Shown here: positions 26,045 through 33,719 of the stretch, piece by piece
Layout: every line of letters starts with the position of its first letter
How positions within the stretch are numbered: position 1 is the stretch's first letter
Source: Paenibacillus sp. FSL H3-0469
GTDB lineage: Bacteria; Bacillota; Bacilli; Paenibacillales; Paenibacillaceae
Assembly: GCF_038051945.1 (NCBI RefSeq)
Contig: NZ_CP150302.1
Coordinates: 2,294,001-2,358,000, forward strand
Length of the DNA: 64,000 bases
Reading direction: 5' to 3'
Translations under genes and position numbers: made by a program
Notes under the pieces: model-generated
Database searches by the model: none
The model's input: only the letters and a program-made list of their open reading frames with translations
What the model was told of the DNA's origin: nothing

Positions 26045-27019
26045 TCAAGTGGTCCCCTTCTCCGCTAACCGGACGGGAAGAATGGTCTCCAGCGGGACCG
26101 GCTCGCCGGCGATCTGCTGAAGCAGATATTGAACGGCCAGCTCGCCCATTTTCTTAATCGGCTGTACGATGGTAGTCAGATCCTCCGCATCCAGGGCGGC
26201 AATTCCGTCATAGCCTACGACCTTGACTTGACCGGGCACAGCTCTGCCCAGCCTTCTGCACTGCTTCAGCACCTGCAATGCCAGCATATCACTGCTCGCG
26301 AATACGCCGTCCAGCTCAGGACGCTCCTCAAAAAGACTGCTGACCAGCTTCTCGTAATCCTTATACTTGAATCCATTCAGATCGGTTTGCCTTACGGTGT
26401 ACGCAACATCTTGCCCTTTGACCTGCTCCAGGAAGGCGTCATGCCTTTGCTTGGCCAGCAGATTAAGGCGCAGATTCCCGCTAAGATAGGCGATGCTCCG
26501 GCATTTTTTGCGCAGCAGCAGCCGGGTGGCCAGCACTCCCCCCTGATAGTTATCCGAGGCAATGAACGGGATCGACTTAGAGATCTGGCGGTCCAGCGAC
26601 ACCAGCGGCAGGTTGATCGACTTGTAATCGTTCACGCTCATCGTATGGCTGCCCATGATGATGCCGTCAACCCGGCTAGCCCGCAGCAGATCGATGTACT
26701 CTTTCTCTTTTTTCTTGTGATGCAGGGAATTGCACAGCATCAGCTTATAGCCTTGTTCATAGGCATAGGCCTCAATATGCTTGGTTACCTCTCCGAAGAA
26801 CGGATGGGAGATATCCGGCAGAATCAGGCCGATAATATTGGACTTCTTACGCAGCAAGGAACGTGCCACCTCACTCGGATGATAATTCAGCTCCTCCATG
26901 GCATCGTTCACCTTTTGCTTCAGACTCTCACTGAGGTATCCCCGGTTATTAAGCACTCGGGAGACGGTAGTGACGGAGACGCCGACCTTCTCGGCAACAT
27001 CTTTGATGGTTACAGCCAT
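26045..27019 (-). CDS. LacI-family repressor 1
   Basis: The product is 324 residues. The N-terminal MAVTIKDVAEKVGVSVTTVS is a canonical LacI helix-turn-helix, the RSLLRKKSNIIGLILP segment is the hinge, and a periplasmic-binding-protein-like effector domain follows. By context it senses a sugar or sugar phosphate of the sucrose pathway. A palindromic site, TGTTAACCGGTTGATA at 27081-27096, lies upstream and resembles the two sites at the operon promoter, so autoregulation is likely. AGGAGG precedes the ATG. It is a clear paralogue of the repressor at 27415. Confidence 0.9.
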   Translation of the reverse strand: MAVTIKDVAEKVGVSVTTVSRVLNNRGYLSESLKQKVNDAMEELNYHPSEVARSLLRKKSNIIGLILPDISHPFFGEVTKHIEAYAYEQGYKLMLCNSLHHKKKEKEYIDLLRASRVDGIIMGSHTMSVNDYKSINLPLVSLDRQISKSIPFIASDNYQGGVLATRLLLRKKCRSIAYLSGNLRLNLLAKQRHDAFLEQVKGQDVAYTVRQTDLNGFKYKDYEKLVSSLFEERPELDGVFASSDMLALQVLKQCRRLGRAVPGQVKVVGYDGIAALDAEDLTTIVQPIKKMGELAVQYLLQQIAGEPVPLETILPVRLAEKGTT

Positions 27020-27028
27020 CCGTACCTC

Positions 27029-27042
27029 CTGACCCGGGTCAG
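27029..27042. promoter_or_regulatory. Perfect 14-bp palindrome next to the repressor ribosome-binding site
   Basis: CTGACCCGGGTCAG ends at the base that begins the AGGAGG of the LacI repressor 1 gene. It could be an operator or an mRNA hairpin; neither is shown. Confidence 0.35.
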
Positions 27043-27080
27043 CCTACTTCCTCCGTTCAGCGGAACAGGGCAAGGTTCTA

Positions 27081-27096
27081 TGTTAACCGGTTGATA
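27081..27096. promoter_or_regulatory. LacI-type operator upstream of repressor 1
   Basis: TGTTAACCGGTTGATA shares the TTAACCGGTT core with the site at 27 bp-level precision at 31727-31742 (TGATAACCGGTTAACA, read on the other strand). It lies 62 bp before the repressor ATG. Confidence 0.65.
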
Positions 27097-27414
27097 TAAT
27101 AGGGCAGCAGCAGCGGGTAATTGTATTTCCTGCAACAGAAAACGCATAGCTGACCGTAAAATGAGATTCTATTGTATTTCATACATTGGAATATCGTGTT
27201 TCGGGAGAAAATGGGCCTTTTTCCAACATTCAATTGTACGGAGTACAATAGATTCTATTTTAAAGCCTTTTTTGCAGCATTCTATTGTACAGAGGGCAGT
27301 TGCTATCGTTCCAGCGCCTACAGCTTCCGAAGAACTGCTGAGCGAATATTCACTATACTAACTCTGATGCTCTACTAAGGCAGACGCTGGCAGGAAAACT
27401 GCCAGTCCGGGGTA
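27097..27414. repeat. Intergenic region with ATTGTAC-type repeats
   Basis: Related motifs ATTCTATTGTATTTCATACA (27170 area), TTCAATTGTACGGAGTACAA (27229 area) and ATTCTATTGTACAGAG (27281 area) recur here. The same motif forms the ends of an element at 60150-60263. No gene is visible, and no clear terminator for the upstream repressor gene. Confidence 0.55.
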
Positions 27415-28404
27415 TCAGGTCGTGCCGCGCTCCACAGCCGTTACCGGAAACGTATTCACCATCGTCACCGCCTGGCCCTCGATCTGCCGGACCGCCAGCT
27501 CCATAATGGCTTCGCTCATCTCCTGAATCGGCTGCCGGACCGTGCTTAGACGCGGTGAGATCATGGAGGCGAGCTGCACATCATCATAGCCCACAATGCG
27601 CATTGCGGAAGGAATCTCCTTGCCGAGCAGGTTGCAGGCATGAATGACCTCGGCGGCAATCACATCACTGCTGGCAAATACGCCGTCAATCTCAGGATGC
27701 TCCTGGAGGTAGGCGGCAATGGCAGTGTCCCCTCCGGTATAGCTTCCCTCTTCAACCTCCAGCTGCAAGTACAGCGGCGCAAGTCCAGCGCGCTTCATCT
27801 CCTCTTCGTACCCCTGCCTTCTCAGACCGGCCAGCATGAAGTGATGCTGGGGACCATCGATCCCCCGCTGGATATAGACCGTGTGCCGGCAGCCCTGGCC
27901 GGTTAATAACCGGGCAGCCAGCCGGCCGCCCTCCAGATTATCCGAGGTGACCACGGGGATGTCCTCCGAGATTACACGGTCGAAGGAGACGATCGGCAGG
28001 TCCAGGTGCAGATAATGCTGCACATCCAGCACGGCACTGCCCATGATGATGGCATCGACCTGGTTTTTTTTGAGCATCTCGATATAATCTACTTCCTTGG
28101 AGACGTTGCGGTTGGAATTGCAGAGCAGCAGCTTGTAGCCCTTAAGGTCTGCATAATATTCGAGATAGGCGGTCAGCTCGGCAAAAAAAGGATGGGAAAT
28201 CGCCGGGATGATCAGCCCGATCATATTGGATTTTTTGCGGAACAGGGCCCGGGCCATTTCATTCGGCTGATAATTCATTTCCTTCATCACCCGGTAGACC
28301 TTCTCCTTCGTCTTGTCACTGATATACCCTCTATTGTTAAGGACTCTGGACACTGTATTCACAGAAAGTCCTGCCTGCTTTGCGACGTCTTTCAGATTCG
28401 CCAT
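27415..28404 (-). CDS. LacI-family repressor 2
   Basis: The product is 329 residues from the ATG at 28404, which has AGGTGG six bases upstream and gives the standard MANLKDVAKQAGLSVNTVS opening; the longer frame from 28431 adds nine atypical residues. Helix-turn-helix, hinge (RALFRKKSNMIGLIIP) and effector domain are complete. It shares the recognition-helix wording and the hinge with repressor 1, indicating a duplication. It lies behind the two permease genes and is probably read from the operon promoter, giving feedback control. Confidence 0.9.
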   Translation of the reverse strand: MANLKDVAKQAGLSVNTVSRVLNNRGYISDKTKEKVYRVMKEMNYQPNEMARALFRKKSNMIGLIIPAISHPFFAELTAYLEYYADLKGYKLLLCNSNRNVSKEVDYIEMLKKNQVDAIIMGSAVLDVQHYLHLDLPIVSFDRVISEDIPVVTSDNLEGGRLAARLLTGQGCRHTVYIQRGIDGPQHHFMLAGLRRQGYEEEMKRAGLAPLYLQLEVEEGSYTGGDTAIAAYLQEHPEIDGVFASSDVIAAEVIHACNLLGKEIPSAMRIVGYDDVQLASMISPRLSTVRQPIQEMSEAIMELAVRQIEGQAVTMVNTFPVTAVERGTT

Positions 28405-28471
28405 AGGAACCACCTTGCTTTTTAGTTCCAATTATAGAGGAAGTTCGCATGGATTTCAGCTATATACGCGT

Positions 28472-28508
28472 AATCGTCACTGCGGTGAAGATTTGGACTT
28501 CCTCGCTT
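28472..28508 (+). repeat. Dispersed intergenic repeat, copy C (short)
   Basis: CGTCACTGCGGTGAAGATTTGGACTTCC is almost identical to the start of the copy at 62371. It lies between repressor 2 and the permease stop codon. Confidence 0.65.
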
Positions 28509-28511
28509 CCC

Positions 28512-29339
28512 TTATTTCAGCGCCCCTTCCGTGATCCCCTTGATGATCTGTTTTTGCAGGAACAGGTAGATGATCAGCACGGGAATTATTGTCATAATTA
28601 GCCCGGCCATCAGCGGCGCGTAGTCCACAGAATAGGAGGAGAAGAAGGTATACGTGGACAGCGGCAGGGTCTTCTGATCCGGCGACAGCAGCACGAGACT
28701 GGGCAGAAGATAGTCATTCCAGATCCAGAGCACATCGAGCACCAGCAGGGTGACGAATACCGGCTTCAGCAAGGGCAGCACAATACTGAAAAAGGTACGC
28801 AGCGTGGTGCTTCCTTCGATAAACGCCGATTCTTCCAGCTCATAAGGAATCCCTTTGATAAAGCCGTGGAACGTGAAGACGCCAAACGGCACTCCGAAGC
28901 CGAGATACATGAACAGCAGCGTCAGCTTGGTATTCAGCAGCCCCATATTCCCGTACAGCATCACCATGGGAATCATCAGCACCTGGAAGGGCAGAGCCAT
29001 AGAGGCCAGCATGAGGAAGAAGAAGATGGAGTTCACCTTCCATTTGTAGCGCACGAACAAGTACCCGGTCATCGCCGAGAAAATAATAATGATTGTGACG
29101 GAAATCCCCGTAATGATCAGCGAGTTCATGAACCCCTGCATAAAATCCATATTGTCAAAGGCGCTGGCGTAGTTCTTGAAATTAATCGTTGTCGGCAGTG
29201 ACAGCGGGCTCTCGAAGAATTGCTGGGTGGTCTTGAAGGAGTTCATAATAATCAGCAGGAACGGTGTTAAAAAGGCGAACAGCAGCAGGTATAAGAATCC
29301 TGTCCGGAGGCCCGGGAGGATGCGCCGGTTAGCATTCAT
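28512..29339 (-). CDS. Sugar ABC transporter permease (MalG type)
   Basis: The product is 275 residues with six hydrophobic segments. The EAA loop reads LEESAFIEGSTTLRTFFSI. The gene start overlaps the stop of the partner permease in the sequence TAATG, so translation is coupled. It forms the second half of the membrane channel of the sucrose-type importer. Confidence 0.9.
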   Translation of the reverse strand: MNANRRILPGLRTGFLYLLLFAFLTPFLLIIMNSFKTTQQFFESPLSLPTTINFKNYASAFDNMDFMQGFMNSLIITGISVTIIIIFSAMTGYLFVRYKWKVNSIFFFLMLASMALPFQVLMIPMVMLYGNMGLLNTKLTLLFMYLGFGVPFGVFTFHGFIKGIPYELEESAFIEGSTTLRTFFSIVLPLLKPVFVTLLVLDVLWIWNDYLLPSLVLLSPDQKTLPLSTYTFFSSYSVDYAPLMAGLIMTIIPVLIIYLFLQKQIIKGITEGALK

Positions 29340-30220
29340 TAAGATTCCACCTCCAGCTTCTTCAGCAGATAGGATTGCGTCAACGCGATAATCGCTACGA
29401 CAGCGAACAGAACAACTGCCTCTGCCTGGCCGACACCGTATTGATTGGACAGGAAGGCTTTTTGCACGATATGGTAGGTGGCCAGCTCCGTTGAATTGAA
29501 CGGTCCGCCCTTGGTTAAGGCCAGGTTGATGTCATACGTTAAGAAGGACCGGGACAGGGAGATGAAAATACAGATGACGATTGCAGGAACCGTCAGCGGC
29601 AGAATAATTCTGCGGATCACCGAAGTCCGCCCTGCCCCGTCGATGTTTGCCGCCTCCAGCACATCATTCGGAACGCCTGTGAAGCCCGCGATATAAATGA
29701 TCATCAGATACCCGACCAGCTGCCAGGCGGTCGCAATAATCAGCGCCCAGAATGCCGTCCCCGTATTCGTCAGCCATGAGGTCTGAAACAGCTCCCAGCC
29801 GTATTTAGCGCCAAGGTAAGGCAGCACTTGTGAGAAAAGCGTCTGCCACAGGTAGCCAAGTACGATCCCTCCGACCAAATTGGGTGTGAAGAACCCTGTG
29901 CGCAGCCATTGCTCCCCTCTCCCGCCTCTCGTCAGGGCGAGCGCGATGAAGAAGGCGAACACATTGGCAATCACCACAGTGAAGAAGACGTACTTCAGGG
30001 TGAACCACAGCTGCTGAAGGAACACCTTATCCCTGAATACCTCCAGATAATTCGTGAAGCCGATCAGGCTGCTGTCGCCTGTACGGACATCCCAGTTCGT
30101 GAAGGTCAAATATAAGCCGACGATGAACGGTATGATCACAACGGCGGCAAAAGCGAAGATAGAGGGACCTCCGAAGACCAAGAATGTCCCCGCATTCTTC
30201 AGTGATAGCTTTTTGTTCAT
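29339..30220 (-). CDS. Sugar ABC transporter permease (MalF type)
   Basis: The product is 293 residues with six hydrophobic segments and the EAA loop LEAANIDGAGRTSVIRRI. It has the short N-terminus usual for UgpA/MsmF-like permeases. GGAAAGGGGG precedes the ATG. It lies 83 bp behind the solute-binding protein gene, and a stable hairpin sits in that gap. Confidence 0.9.
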   Translation of the reverse strand: MNKKLSLKNAGTFLVFGGPSIFAFAAVVIIPFIVGLYLTFTNWDVRTGDSSLIGFTNYLEVFRDKVFLQQLWFTLKYVFFTVVIANVFAFFIALALTRGGRGEQWLRTGFFTPNLVGGIVLGYLWQTLFSQVLPYLGAKYGWELFQTSWLTNTGTAFWALIIATAWQLVGYLMIIYIAGFTGVPNDVLEAANIDGAGRTSVIRRIILPLTVPAIVICIFISLSRSFLTYDINLALTKGGPFNSTELATYHIVQKAFLSNQYGVGQAEAVVLFAVVAIIALTQSYLLKKLEVES

Positions 30221-30241
30221 AGTGCTGCCCCCTTTCCTCTT

Positions 30242-30278
30242 AACAGGCTGAACTGGAGAATGTCCGGTTCAGCCTGTT
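30242..30278 (-). terminator. Intercistronic hairpin behind the binding-protein gene
   Basis: The 12-bp perfect arms AACAGGCTGAAC and GTTCAGCCTGTT enclose a 13-nt loop. On the minus strand only a weak T-run follows, so partial termination or 3'-end protection is likely. This would give excess binding protein over permease. Confidence 0.65.
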
Positions 30279-30303
30279 CTTTTAGCACAAACGAAGAGAT
30301 TGT

Positions 30304-31665
30304 CTATTTCCCTGCATACGATTTCCAGTAATCCTGAACCTCCTGCGCAAGCCCCTGGCGGTCGATATTGCCTACCAGATACTTCTGCATCGCAGCTCCG
30401 GTCTTGGCCCAGTAATCCTGCGGCAGGTAATTGATGACACCGATGTTGATAATCTTCCCTTGCTTCACGTATTCACTGACGGCGTTGGACATGATGTTCG
30501 TGCTCTTCGCCTTAAGATCCTTATACGGCATGGACAGCCCCATATCGCTAATAATGGCCTTCTGCCCGTCCTCGCTGCTGACCATCCATTCGATGAACGC
30601 TTTGGCGGCTTCCTGCTGCTCCGGCGTAGACTTCGAATCATCGATGGCGAACAGCTTAGGCTCGCTGTAGGCGACTTGCGTGTTGCCGAAGTCCTCCGGG
30701 TTATTGCTGACCGGCAGCGGCAGGATACCGAAGTCGGTATCGCGGCCTTCCAGCGTTCCGATGACCGCCCAGCTCCAGTCCCCCATGAAGTAGAAGGCCG
30801 CAGCCCCCTTAGCGAAATCCGCGCTGTCGCGGTTATAATCGGCAACGAGCGGGTCGCTCTTGCGTGCGTTGTACTTTTTCAGCAGATCGAAGGTATCCAT
30901 CAATCCGGTGAACTGCGGATTCTCCGTCAGCTTCACCTGCCCGTTCTTCAGCTCCTCCACGAACTTCCGGTTGTCCTCCACCTTCTGCGACTGCAGGGAA
31001 TAGGTCAACCCCAGATAGTGGGCACCGAGCGACCAGTCTGCTCCATGAAGCATGACCGGCGCTTTGCCGGAGGCTTCAATTTTCTTGAAAACCGCCTCCA
31101 GATCATCACGGGTCTTCACCGATGCAGGATCAAAGGCACCGCCGATACCCTCTTCTACCGCACGTTTGTTGTACAGCAGACCGTAGCCTTGGGCCGTCCA
31201 GGGAATACCCAGGAATTGTCCGTCCAGCAACGCGCCGTCGATGGCTCCCGGATTGGTGAGGGCCTCATACTTCGCCTTCTCCGGCTCTAAATCCAGGAAA
31301 TCATCCTTATATTGAAGTATGGTGCCTGCATCCAGATTCACGATTGTCGCCGGATTGCCGGAGGCCAGCAGGGATTGGAATTTCTCAAGCTGCGCGCCGC
31401 CGATCGGTGTAGGAATCAGCTCAATCGTCACCTGCGGATTCTGCTCATGATACTTCTTGAACAGCTCCTCGAATACGGTATTGACTTCTGCAGAGGTATT
31501 GAAGAAGGTGAGCTTAACATCCTTGGCGGCTTGCTCTGCTGCTGGCGTCTCTCCCTTTTCTTCCTTAACAGCACCGTTTGCCGAATTCCCCTTGGAGCAG
31601 CCTGCGAGTAATCCGGTGACCACCGTCAGAGCGATAGCGAAGCTTGCAGCTTTTCTCAATTTCAA
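30304..31665 (-). CDS. Sugar-binding lipoprotein of the sucrose-type importer
   Basis: The product is 453 residues. The start is a TTG, seven bases after GGGGGG. The signal sequence ends in the lipobox LLAGCSKG. The mature protein is a MalE-like family 1 receptor (VTIELIPTPIGG and AAKAFIEWMVSSEDGQKAI are typical segments). It should capture a di- or oligosaccharide at the cell surface for the two permeases downstream. It is the first gene of the operon, behind a promoter with -35 TTGACA and two LacI-type operators. Confidence 0.9.
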   Translation of the reverse strand: MKLRKAASFAIALTVVTGLLAGCSKGNSANGAVKEEKGETPAAEQAAKDVKLTFFNTSAEVNTVFEELFKKYHEQNPQVTIELIPTPIGGAQLEKFQSLLASGNPATIVNLDAGTILQYKDDFLDLEPEKAKYEALTNPGAIDGALLDGQFLGIPWTAQGYGLLYNKRAVEEGIGGAFDPASVKTRDDLEAVFKKIEASGKAPVMLHGADWSLGAHYLGLTYSLQSQKVEDNRKFVEELKNGQVKLTENPQFTGLMDTFDLLKKYNARKSDPLVADYNRDSADFAKGAAAFYFMGDWSWAVIGTLEGRDTDFGILPLPVSNNPEDFGNTQVAYSEPKLFAIDDSKSTPEQQEAAKAFIEWMVSSEDGQKAIISDMGLSMPYKDLKAKSTNIMSNAVSEYVKQGKIINIGVINYLPQDYWAKTGAAMQKYLVGNIDRQGLAQEVQDYWKSYAGK

Positions 31666-31724
31666 ATGAATTCCCCCCGTACTTTTGATTGTTTTGAATG
31701 CGCATACATTTCAGATACAGCTTT

Positions 31725-31753
31725 ATGATAACCGGTTAACATATTTATGTCAA
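31725..31753 (-). promoter_or_regulatory. Promoter of the sucrose-type operon
   Basis: On the minus strand TTGACA (31753-31748), a 17-bp spacer and TATCAT (31730-31725) form a near-consensus sigma-A promoter. Both LacI-type operators overlap it. Confidence 0.8.
31727..31742. promoter_or_regulatory. LacI-type operator O1
   Basis: TGATAACCGGTTAACA, with the perfect core TAACCGGTTA, covers the promoter spacer and half of the -10 hexamer. Confidence 0.75.
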
Positions 31754-31763
31754 TCGGTTATCA
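31748..31763. promoter_or_regulatory. LacI-type operator O2
   Basis: On the minus strand TGATAACCGATTGACA matches O1 at 14 of 16 positions and contains the -35 hexamer. Its centre is 21 bp from that of O1, two helical turns, so both can be bound on one DNA face. Confidence 0.72.
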
Positions 31764-31789
31764 TATTTAAATTTTAGCTAATAAAATCC

Positions 31790-32050
31790 GCCACACGCGC
31801 CGCTCCCAGCCCAATTGTAATCGGTTTTTCGATTACATTCGGCTCACGCCCGCTCCCAGCCCAATTGTAATCGGTTTTTCGATTACATTCGGCTCACGCG
31901 CCGCTCCCAACCCAATTGTAATCGGTTTTTCGATTACATTCGGCCCACACGCCGCTCCCAGCCCAATTGTAATCGGTTTTTCGATTACATTCGGCTCACG
32001 CGCCGCTCCCAGCCCAATTGTAATCGGTTTTCCGCATACATCCGACAAAA
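31790..32050. repeat. Tandem array 2, 51-bp units
   Basis: CCAATTGTAATCGG recurs at 31811, 31861, 31912, 31963 and 32014, giving spacings of 50, 51, 51 and 51 (one unit lacks a base). Each unit carries the stem-loop TGTAATCG - 6 nt - CGATTACA followed by a GC-rich stretch; the last unit is degenerate. It begins directly beyond the terminator at 32053-32080 and ends close to the sucrose-type promoter. Open frames in it are a by-product of the 17-codon period. Confidence 0.9.
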
Positions 32051-32052
32051 AA

Positions 32053-32080
32053 AGGCCTCGGCCCAAATGAGCCGAAACCT
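32053..32080 (-). terminator. Terminator of the xylan-type importer/two-component operon
   Basis: On the minus strand AGGTTTCGGC, an 8-nt loop and GCCGAGGCCT (with G-U pairs) are followed by a run of seven T. It lies 31 bp beyond the response regulator stop. Confidence 0.85.
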
Positions 32081-32111
32081 CTGATAGTACGGAACGGGAC
32101 CCTACATCAGC

Positions 32112-33719
32112 CTACAGCTTCCCCCGGAAATCCTGCGGCGTCATGCCGAACTGCTCCTTGAACACTTTGATAAAATATTGGCTGTTGGCGTAGCCGAGCT
32201 GCTCGGAGATCTCATAGATCTTCAGCTCGGAGTTACGGAGACTCGCTACGGCCTGCTCCATCTTCATATTCAGGATATACTCGCTGATGCTGATCCCGCT
32301 GACCTGCTTGAACAGTCTGGAGACATATGCCGGATGCAGCGAGACCGCGTCCGCTACGAATTGCTGGCTGGCCTGCGCCAGATTAGCCGCGATACAGCTC
32401 TGCATCTCCTTGACGATGCCCATCCGGTTATTCTGTGTATCCCGTTCGAGCTTGCTCTGCAAGGTATCCACCAGCGCTTCTCCCCAGCTGATCAGCTGGG
32501 ACACGGAACGGAAAAGAGTCTTATCCAGCAGCTCCCGCCCGACCAGATCGGACAGCAGGCTATGATTCTTATGGGCAATATAGTGAAAGGAGCCGAGAAT
32601 CATGGTGCGGATCTCCTCAATGTATTCTTCGTTATAGGCCGGCAGATTGTTGCTGAATTCCTTCATCTGCTGCAGCCGTTCCTTATACCCCTGCCACTGG
32701 CCGGTCTCCAGCAGATGCATCAGTGAGGGGGAAGCATATAAGTCCTTGAGCGGCTGGACCGGCGAACTCTTCTGCTGATCCGTCAAGGAGATGAAATAGC
32801 CCTTGTCATTGCCCACTTGCTGCCTTAATGCCGACTGGGAGTCCTCATACATGGCGCGGAGATCCAGCGGGAATTCGCCCGGGTAGGACAGAATGACCGA
32901 GATTCCGCCATTCAGATATTCATTCACACTGCTGTGCAGCTGATGGGTATTATGGGTTAGCTGCTTCAGGATCTTGCCTTGGTCAACCGCCCCCGCTTCA
33001 TTGCTCTTCACAATAAACACCAGGTTCTCGTAAGCATCCCGGCCATGCCACATCTCGAAGCCCGGGCCCAGCAGCTCGCAGGCGATGTTGGTCACCGCGT
33101 ATTCAAAGAGTAATTGGCTATCCAGCCCGAAGTTCGTGAAATGCTCCTCCAGACGGATCAGAATCAGGAAGACCCGGTCGTTCAGCTGAAAATCAATCTG
33201 ATAACCGCTCAGCTTCTCCTTCAGCCGTTCCTGCGGATAGGATTTGCCCTGAATCAGCTCGGCCAGCAGCTTGTCCTTCAGCGCCGGAAGATGCTCACGG
33301 AAGGCCAGCATGGCCTGCTCATAGGAGGCCGTCCGGTCAAGCTCCTTCTTGATGGTCTTAATCGTGCTTTCCAGAGCCGTCCGCAGCTTCTGGTGATCCA
33401 GCGGCTTAACGAGATACTCTACCACGCCATACTGAAGAGCTTCACGGGCATATTCGAATTCGGCATAGCCGGTCAGCAGAATACACTTGATTCTCCGGTG
33501 GGTCCGCTGTACCTGCTTCACCAGCTCCAGCCCGCTCATCCCGGGCATAGCAATGTCCGTAATGACGATATCGACCGGATTTTGCCCGATCATCTGCATG
33601 GCCTGGGCGCCGGAGTAGGCTTTATATACTTTTTCAATTCCGAAGTCCTGCCATGGAAAAGCAAGCTCCAGATCATCTACGACATATTGTTCATCATCTA
33701 CCAGCAGAATTTGCAGAAT
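32112..33719 (-). CDS. YesN-like response regulator of the xylan-type module
   Basis: The product is about 535 residues. The receiver begins LQILLVDDE and has the phosphorylation aspartate in IVITDIAMPGMSG; two AraC-type helix-turn-helix motifs end the protein (VADAVSLHPAYVSRLF, then IYEISEQLGYANSQYF). The start is unusual. AAGGAGG stands 9 nt before an ATT at 33719, which would give exactly the normal N-terminus. The only alternative, a TTG at 33740, contains the ribosome-binding site within the coding part. With ATT the gene overlaps the kinase gene by 26 bp. It is the candidate activator of the shared 19-bp box at 39239 and 44339. Confidence 0.88.
   Translation of the reverse strand: MLQILLVDDEQYVVDDLELAFPWQDFGIEKVYKAYSGAQAMQMIGQNPVDIVITDIAMPGMSGLELVKQVQRTHRRIKCILLTGYAEFEYAREALQYGVVEYLVKPLDHQKLRTALESTIKTIKKELDRTASYEQAMLAFREHLPALKDKLLAELIQGKSYPQERLKEKLSGYQIDFQLNDRVFLILIRLEEHFTNFGLDSQLLFEYAVTNIACELLGPGFEMWHGRDAYENLVFIVKSNEAGAVDQGKILKQLTHNTHQLHSSVNEYLNGGISVILSYPGEFPLDLRAMYEDSQSALRQQVGNDKGYFISLTDQQKSSPVQPLKDLYASPSLMHLLETGQWQGYKERLQQMKEFSNNLPAYNEEYIEEIRTMILGSFHYIAHKNHSLLSDLVGRELLDKTLFRSVSQLISWGEALVDTLQSKLERDTQNNRMGIVKEMQSCIAANLAQASQQFVADAVSLHPAYVSRLFKQVSGISISEYILNMKMEQAVASLRNSELKIYEISEQLGYANSQYFIKVFKEQFGMTPQDFRGKL

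Noticed and set aside
30460..31290. 276-residue open frame on the plus strand
   Set aside because: Antisense to the sucrose-type binding-protein gene, without recognisable domain or start signal.
31790..32050. CRISPR-like array
   Set aside because: The whole 51-bp unit is repeated, with no unique spacers, and no cas genes are near. The same applies to the arrays at 1811 and 44418.
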